This document shows, one piece after another, positions 6,899 to 9,530 of a stretch of DNA of 9,530 bases. Positions within the stretch are counted from its first letter, which is position 1; each line of letters starts with the position of its first letter. The stretch spans positions 4,924 to 14,453 of the forward strand of contig DOHN01000080.1 in NCBI GenBank assembly GCA_003535195.1. The letters run 5' to 3'. A program made the translations under genes and the position numbers. The stretch comes from Ruminiclostridium sp. (GTDB lineage Bacteria > Bacillota > Clostridia > DSM-8532). The notes under the pieces were generated by a model. That model was not told where the DNA came from. It did no database searches and worked only from the letters and a program-made list of their open reading frames with translations.

Positions 6899-7690
6899 AT
6901 GAAAAGACGTATTCTAGCTGCGTCACTCGCGGTTTTATTGGCACTGACTGTAATCAGTTTTTCAAGCAGTGAGGCTAATGCTGCACAAACATTTGAAAGG
7001 GTCAACTTTATCAGCGGTGTGGTAACCGCCAATGAATTGAACCTTCGCAACGGTCCTTCTATGGACAATGACATTATCGGTACTTTTAAGAGATACAAAT
7101 GGCTTAATGTGCTGGCGCAAATAGGTGATTGGTATGCGGTCTTTGATCCTGATACCGGAAAGGTGGGCTGTGTTGCAAAAGCCTATTTGGCAGATGCCTC
7201 AACGATCCAGCAACAGCAGCCGCAGCAGCCCGGCGCGACAACGCCTCCGGCAACGTCAACGCCGGCGCCTGCTACTCCGGCACCTACAGGGACGACGACC
7301 GGAGACCTTTCCCAGGAAGAACAACAGCTGCTGAGCCTTATCAACCAGGAGAGGGCCAAGAGCAATCTTTCACCGCTGCAGGCCGATGCTGAACTCATGA
7401 AGGTCGCCAGAATAAAGGCGGAAGATATGTCTAAAAACAATTATTTTTCGCACTATTCGCCCACCTACGGCTCACCCTTTGATATGATGAGACAGTTCGG
7501 CATCACCTTTAAAGCCGCAGCCGAAAATATTGCAGGCAACTCAAGCGTCCAGGGCGCCGTAAATGCATGGCTGAAATCCGAGGGACACCGCCGCAACATT
7601 ATGAGCAGTACCTATAATTATACCGGTATCGGAATTGCAAAAAGCAATAAATACGGCTATTTGTTTGTCCAGATGTTTATCAAGAAATAA
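6899..7690 (+). CDS. Secreted SH3b-CAP (SCP/YkwD-like) domain protein
   Basis: This 263-residue protein begins with a Sec signal peptide: MKRR, then a hydrophobic core at 5-21, with likely cleavage after the ANA of residues 26-28. A bacterial SH3 domain spans about 39-97 (NLRNGPS at 48-54, WYAVF at 78-82) and probably binds peptidoglycan. A linker at 104-134 is rich in Gln, Pro, Thr and Ala. A CAP domain follows from about 141 to 261, opening with the LINQERAKSNLSPL form (147-160) and holding His185 (FSHYS), Glu209 (AENIAGN) and His230 (GHRRNIM), the usual CAP cavity residues. The general architecture recalls clostridial spore- or wall-associated YkwD-like proteins. The molecular activity of bacterial CAP domains is not well settled. 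The gene is monocistronic or paired with the small gene downstream. The start is supported by GGAGG at 6888-6892. Confidence 0.9.
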   Translation: MKRRILAASLAVLLALTVISFSSSEANAAQTFERVNFISGVVTANELNLRNGPSMDNDIIGTFKRYKWLNVLAQIGDWYAVFDPDTGKVGCVAKAYLADASTIQQQQPQQPGATTPPATSTPAPATPAPTGTTTGDLSQEEQQLLSLINQERAKSNLSPLQADAELMKVARIKAEDMSKNNYFSHYSPTYGSPFDMMRQFGITFKAAAENIAGNSSVQGAVNAWLKSEGHRRNIMSSTYNYTGIGIAKSNKYGYLFVQMFIKK

Positions 7691-7742
7691 ATGAATAATT
7701 CCATTGCTATGAGAGACAATAATGAATAATGGAGGTGTATAT

Positions 7743-7895
7743 ATGGATAAGGAAAAACCAAGGAAAGAATCAAATCCTTTGGATGAGGCCAACTTTACCG
7801 GTACTTCGGCTGGGGCTGGCATGAACAATAAGAACCAGCAGAAAAAGAACCAGAATTCTGCACAGAATAATGAATCCGGAACTACGAATCAATAA
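7743..7895 (+). CDS. Small hydrophilic protein of 50 residues, unassigned
   Basis: This short open frame runs from ATG 7743 to TAA at 7893-7895, behind a strong GGAGGTG at 7731-7737 with a 5-nt gap. It encodes a very polar protein rich in Asn, Gln, Lys and Gly, without cysteine, tryptophan or any membrane segment. It opens MDKEKPRKESNPLDEANF and has a central GTSAGAG (20-26). A well-formed terminator begins seven bases after the stop, and no terminator separates it from the CAP gene 52 nt upstream. I do not recognise the family. The composition recalls minor small acid-soluble spore proteins, but the defining motifs are absent, so that is only a guess. Reality as a gene is supported by the start signal and terminator placement. 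Confidence 0.7.
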   Translation: MDKEKPRKESNPLDEANFTGTSAGAGMNNKNQQKKNQNSAQNNESGTTNQ

Positions 7896-7901
7896 AGATT
7901 C

Positions 7902-7934
7902 AGGCAGGGACCAAAGATCCCTGCCTTTTCTTTT
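7902..7934 (+). terminator. Intrinsic terminator after the 50-residue gene
   Basis: AGGCAGGGA (7902-7910) pairs perfectly with TCCCTGCCT (7918-7926) around a seven-base loop, followed by TTTTCTTTT to 7934. This is a textbook nine-base-pair stem with U tract and isolates the hpf upstream region from the CAP transcript. Confidence 0.95.
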
Positions 7935-7955
7935 AGGAACCTTTTTTGGTGCGGG

Positions 7956-8029
7956 TTTTCCACACTATCCACAGACTTATCCACAAAAAACCCTCATATG
8001 TGGACTAATTATGGTAATAATGTGGATAA
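7956..8029. promoter_or_regulatory. DnaA-box cluster upstream of hpf
   Basis: Five 9-mers resemble the DnaA box TTATNCACA. On the plus strand are TTTTCCACA (7956-7964, one mismatch), CTATCCACA (7965-7973, one mismatch) and TTATCCACA (7977-7985, perfect). On the minus strand are TAGTCCACA (7999-8007, two mismatches) and TTATCCACA (8021-8029, perfect). The centres of the first, third, fourth and fifth are 21, 22 and 22 bp apart, about two helical turns, so they share one DNA face. The two perfect boxes form an 11-bp inverted repeat (7975-7985 / 8021-8031). No dnaA or dnaN gene is present, so this is more likely a regulatory or DnaA-titration site than oriC. Confidence 0.7.
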
Positions 8030-8043
8030 GTTTATTGATTTAA

Positions 8044-8071
8044 GAAGGACTATTCTGGGTAATATTAGAAT
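8044..8071 (+). promoter_or_regulatory. Sigma-H-like promoter candidate for hpf
   Basis: GAAGGACTA (8044-8052) resembles the sigma-H -35 form RnAGGAwWW with one mismatch. Twelve bases later TTAGAAT (8065-8071) carries the GAAT core of the -10 form RnnGAAT. Start would fall near 8078, about 30 nt before the hpf ATG. Bacillus subtilis hpf (yvyD) is known to use sigma-H and sigma-B, which makes the match plausible. A weak sigma-A alternative is TTGATT (8035-8040) with GGTAAT (8058-8063). Confidence 0.42.
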
Positions 8072-8109
8072 ACATACTTCATATCTCATCTAAGAGAGGA
8101 GTTGCATTT

Positions 8110-8640
8110 ATGAATTACATTTTCAAAGGGAAACAAGTATCAGTCACGGCAGCCATGCAGGAAAAGGCCCAGAAGAAAATCAGCAAGTTTGAGAAGTTCT
8201 TCAAGCCGGATGCGGAGGCTGTTATTACTTTCAAGGTGGAAAAAGAAAGAAACATTTTTGAAGTCTCTATTTTTTCGGCAGGCACCATCATCCGGGCAGA
8301 GGAACGCAGCACAGATATGTATGCAGCTATGGACCTTGTGGTCGAGAAACTGGAAAGGCAGATCAGAAAATATAAAACCAGGCTGGGAAAGAAAATTCAC
8401 CAGGAAGCCATGGTTCCCGAAAACTTTAACATCGTAGAAAAAATTGACGAGGACAATAACTTTGAAGTCGTACGGACAAAACGTTTTCCATTAAAACCTA
8501 TGGATACGGAAGAGGCCATTTTGCAAATGGATCTGCTGGGCCACACCTTCTTTGTTTTCATAAACGCTGAGAGCGAAACGGTAAATGTCGTATATAAGCG
8601 TAAGGATGGACGCTACGGGCTGATTGAACCCGAAATATAA
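8110..8640 (+). CDS. hpf: Long-form ribosome hibernation promoting factor
   Basis: This 176-residue protein has the two-part layout of long HPF. An N-terminal S30AE / YfiA-like domain (about 1-100) has a basic helix LERQIRKYKTRL (81-92). An acidic linker follows (about 103-117), then a C-terminal dimerisation domain (118-174) with VVRTKRFPLKPM (120-131) and YKRKDGRYGLIEP (162-174). Long HPF binds the small subunit near the decoding centre and joins two 70S ribosomes into inactive 100S dimers through the C-terminal domains. The start is backed by AGGAG at 8097-8101. It is transcribed alone: terminators lie on both sides. The upstream DnaA-box array and sigma-H-like promoter point to control by cell-cycle or growth-phase signals. 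secA, a frequent downstream neighbour, does not follow. Confidence 0.96.
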   Translation: MNYIFKGKQVSVTAAMQEKAQKKISKFEKFFKPDAEAVITFKVEKERNIFEVSIFSAGTIIRAEERSTDMYAAMDLVVEKLERQIRKYKTRLGKKIHQEAMVPENFNIVEKIDEDNNFEVVRTKRFPLKPMDTEEAILQMDLLGHTFFVFINAESETVNVVYKRKDGRYGLIEPEI

Positions 8641-8706
8641 TCCTCTATCATGCAGCTTTCCGGTTTTTTAGTTTTCACAAAAAGGTTTCAGACAATTTGT
8701 CATGCT

Positions 8707-8736
8707 AAGACGCAAGCAATTACGCTTGCGTCTTTA
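8707..8736 (+). terminator. Intrinsic terminator after hpf
   Basis: AAGACGCAAGC (8707-8717) pairs perfectly over 11 bases with GCTTGCGTCTT (8724-8734) around a six-base loop. The T tract after the stem is short and interrupted (TCTTTATA), so it may be less efficient than the other terminators in this window. Confidence 0.75.
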
Positions 8737-8887
8737 TACAGACAGCCGCAGCGAATAGCGGGATTCGCATTTTGCTAAAATGGAAAAAGAAAAATAAAAA
8801 ATTTGTTTATAAAAGCATGTTTTATGGTATAGATAAAATATATACTGTCAGTTCCTCCTTTTATGATATAAAAATTTGTCCTTGATC

Positions 8888-8896
8888 TGATATAAG
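8888..8896 (+). promoter_or_regulatory. Possible extended -10 promoter for the Nudix gene
   Basis: TGATATAAG fits the extended -10 form TGnTATAAT with one mismatch. No good -35 is present at 17 nt. Transcription would start near 8903, giving a leader of about 93 nt to ATG 8996. Motif match only. Confidence 0.35.
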
Positions 8897-8980
8897 TTAG
8901 GGGCACGCTTTGGAATCATGATTATTTTCATAGAAAGTGCTTCTTTTTATGTGGAGAAAGCGTTTAGAATTTTAACAGAT

Positions 8981-8987
8981 GGGAAGG
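8981..8987 (+). promoter_or_regulatory. Ribosome binding site supporting the Nudix start at 8996
   Basis: GGGAAGG lies 8 nt before ATG 8996. The in-frame ATG at 8918 has no ribosome binding site at the right distance; its nearest AGGGG (8898-8902) is 15 nt away. Confidence 0.65.
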
Positions 8988-8995
8988 TTAGGAAA

Positions 8996-9427
8996 ATGCT
9001 TTTAAGGGATTGTGCCGGCGGAGTGGTGTTTTTTGGCGATAAAGTGTTTCTAATCTTAAATGAAAAGAAAGAATGGATCATGCCAAAGGGCTTGATCAAA
9101 GAGGGAGAAAACCCGCAGGATGCAGCCGTCAGAAGAGTACGTGAGGAAACCGGTATAGAGGCGGGCATCGTAGAACAGGCAGGCAGGACTTATTATGAAT
9201 TCTATTCCATAACAAGAAGAATGCCGGTATGCAACCGGATTGCGTGGTATATTATGACCGCTGAAAAGGATTATTTCCGGATCGCTGAGAGTGATAAATA
9301 TACTCAGGCCGGTTTCTACAATATTTCTGAGGCTCTTGAAATGATCACCTACAGCCAGGACAAATCGCTGGTGGTTCAGTCCTATAAAAGACTTTGTGAA
9401 AAAACCGGCAAAAAGCCGGAATATTAG
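8996..9427 (+). CDS. Nudix hydrolase with an altered Nudix box
   Basis: From ATG 8996 the protein has 143 residues and opens MLLRDCAGGVVFF, a usual beginning for small Nudix proteins. An upstream in-frame ATG (8918) would add 26 residues of unfamiliar sequence without a ribosome binding site. The Nudix box spans 32-54: Gly32, Glu38, then R46-R47-V48-R49-E50-E51-T52-G53-I54. The metal-binding pair Glu50/Glu51 is intact, but Arg47 replaces the first Glu of REUXEE, the position of MutT Glu53. WIMPKG (27-32) just before the box is typical. Such enzymes hydrolyse nucleoside diphosphates linked to another group, with Mg2+. The substrate (oxidised nucleotide, dinucleoside polyphosphate, sugar nucleotide or other) cannot be told from the sequence. 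It stands alone between two terminators. Confidence 0.88.
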   Translation: MLLRDCAGGVVFFGDKVFLILNEKKEWIMPKGLIKEGENPQDAAVRRVREETGIEAGIVEQAGRTYYEFYSITRRMPVCNRIAWYIMTAEKDYFRIAESDKYTQAGFYNISEALEMITYSQDKSLVVQSYKRLCEKTGKKPEY

Positions 9428-9480
9428 TTTTGCAAATAAAGCATAGCGGTTGAATAAGCAAAACTGATTCTGATAAAATG

Positions 9481-9506
9481 AAAGATGGCTTAAGTCATCT
9501 TTTTTT
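9481..9506 (+). terminator. Intrinsic terminator after the Nudix gene
   Basis: AAAGATG (9481-9487) pairs with CATCTTT (9496-9502), extended by a G-T pair, around a CTTAAG loop. A run of seven T (9500-9506) follows. It lies 53 nt after the stop codon. Confidence 0.82.
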
Positions 9507-9511
9507 GTTGG

Positions 9512-9528
9512 TGTGCCCGGCGGGCACA
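9512..9528. repeat. GC-rich perfect inverted repeat at the window edge
   Basis: TGTGCCCG (9512-9519) and CGGGCACA (9521-9528) are exact inverted copies around one base. It could form a seven-pair hairpin with a GGC loop. Whether a T-run follows is hidden by the window end, so it could be a second terminator, an operator or the edge of a repeat. Confidence 0.55.
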
Positions 9529-9530
9529 GG

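Larger units (their letters stand above)
8737..8995. other. AT-rich spacer before the Nudix gene
   Basis: No convincing gene lies in this stretch, and with the preceding bases the gene-free gap is 355 nt (8641-8995). It holds a small inverted repeat GCGAAT/ATTCGC (8751-8756, 8763-8768), a strongly AT-rich block from about 8771 to 8900, and a ten-base direct repeat AAAAATTTGT at 8797-8806 and 8871-8880. A CTCCTTTTAT run near 8857-8866 resembles the 16S anti-Shine-Dalgarno tail. An extended -10 candidate is listed separately. I recognise no riboswitch or RNA gene. Confidence 0.5.

Noticed and set aside
7205..7290. CAG/CCG-rich simple repeat as a non-coding repeat element
   Set aside because: It is in frame within the CAP-protein gene and encodes its Gln/Pro/Thr linker.
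7691..7730. Direct repeat ATGAATAAT at 7691-7699 and 7722-7730
   Set aside because: Nine AT-rich bases twice in a short gap can arise by chance, and no second feature supports it.
7956..8100. Chromosomal replication origin (oriC)
   Set aside because: DnaA boxes and AT-rich DNA are present, but there is no dnaA, dnaN, rpmH or other origin neighbour, and the array fits a promoter-upstream site. It is kept as a regulatory or titration candidate.
8918..9427. Nudix start at ATG 8918
   Set aside because: No ribosome binding site at workable distance, and the extra 26 residues do not look like part of a Nudix fold; ATG 8996 is better supported.
1..9530. CRISPR array, tRNA, rRNA, insertion sequence or phage genes
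   Set aside because: No regularly spaced repeats, no tRNA-like cloverleaf or rRNA stretch, and no transposase, integrase or phage protein was seen on either strand.

Overview
The window reads as a chromosomal housekeeping segment of a low-to-mid GC Bacillota, most likely a spore-former of class Clostridia. The reasons are strong AGGAG-type ribosome binding sites on nearly every gene, the order sua5/ywlC - ywlE - rpiB - upp - comEB - tagO/wecA - mnaA/wecB that is typical of Firmicutes, a long-form hpf gene, and intrinsic hairpin-plus-T terminators. All supported genes lie on the plus strand. I see no mobile element, CRISPR array, tRNA or rRNA. The genus is not assigned.

Bases 1-6784 look like one long, tightly spaced operon. 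It holds the 3' end of the tRNA threonylcarbamoyl-adenosine gene sua5, the protein-arginine phosphatase ywlE, rpiB, upp, a comEB-type dCMP deaminase, the polyprenyl-phosphate GlcNAc-1-phosphate transferase tagO/wecA, the UDP-GlcNAc 2-epimerase mnaA/wecB, a zinc-dependent phospholipase C-like protein of unknown role, and the redox chaperone hslO. It closes at a clear terminator at 6744-6784. A good sigma-A-like promoter (TTGACA-N17-TAAAAT) lies between ywlE and rpiB, so the rpiB-to-hslO part can probably be transcribed on its own. The genes combine tRNA modification, arginine dephosphorylation, ribose-5-phosphate and pyrimidine salvage, and the first steps of wall glycopolymer synthesis (lipid-linked GlcNAc, and ManNAc supply).

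Bases 6785-7934 hold a secreted SH3b-CAP (SCP/YkwD-like) protein and, 52 nt after it, an unassigned 50-residue Asn/Gln/Lys-rich protein with a strong ribosome binding site. A near-perfect terminator follows.

Bases 7935-8995 hold the most interesting part. Upstream of hpf is an array of five DnaA-box-like 9-mers: two perfect TTATCCACA (one on each strand), two with one mismatch and one with two. Four of them sit at a 21-22 bp period. The array ends 14 bp before a sigma-H-like promoter for hpf, the long-form ribosome hibernation factor. This suggests either direct control of ribosome hibernation by the replication initiator DnaA, or a DnaA-titration site away from oriC. hpf ends in a hairpin terminator and is followed by an AT-rich spacer of about 350 bases.

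Bases 8996-9530 hold a Nudix hydrolase whose Nudix box carries Arg in place of the first Glu of REUXEE, then a terminator, then a GC-rich inverted repeat cut close by the window edge.
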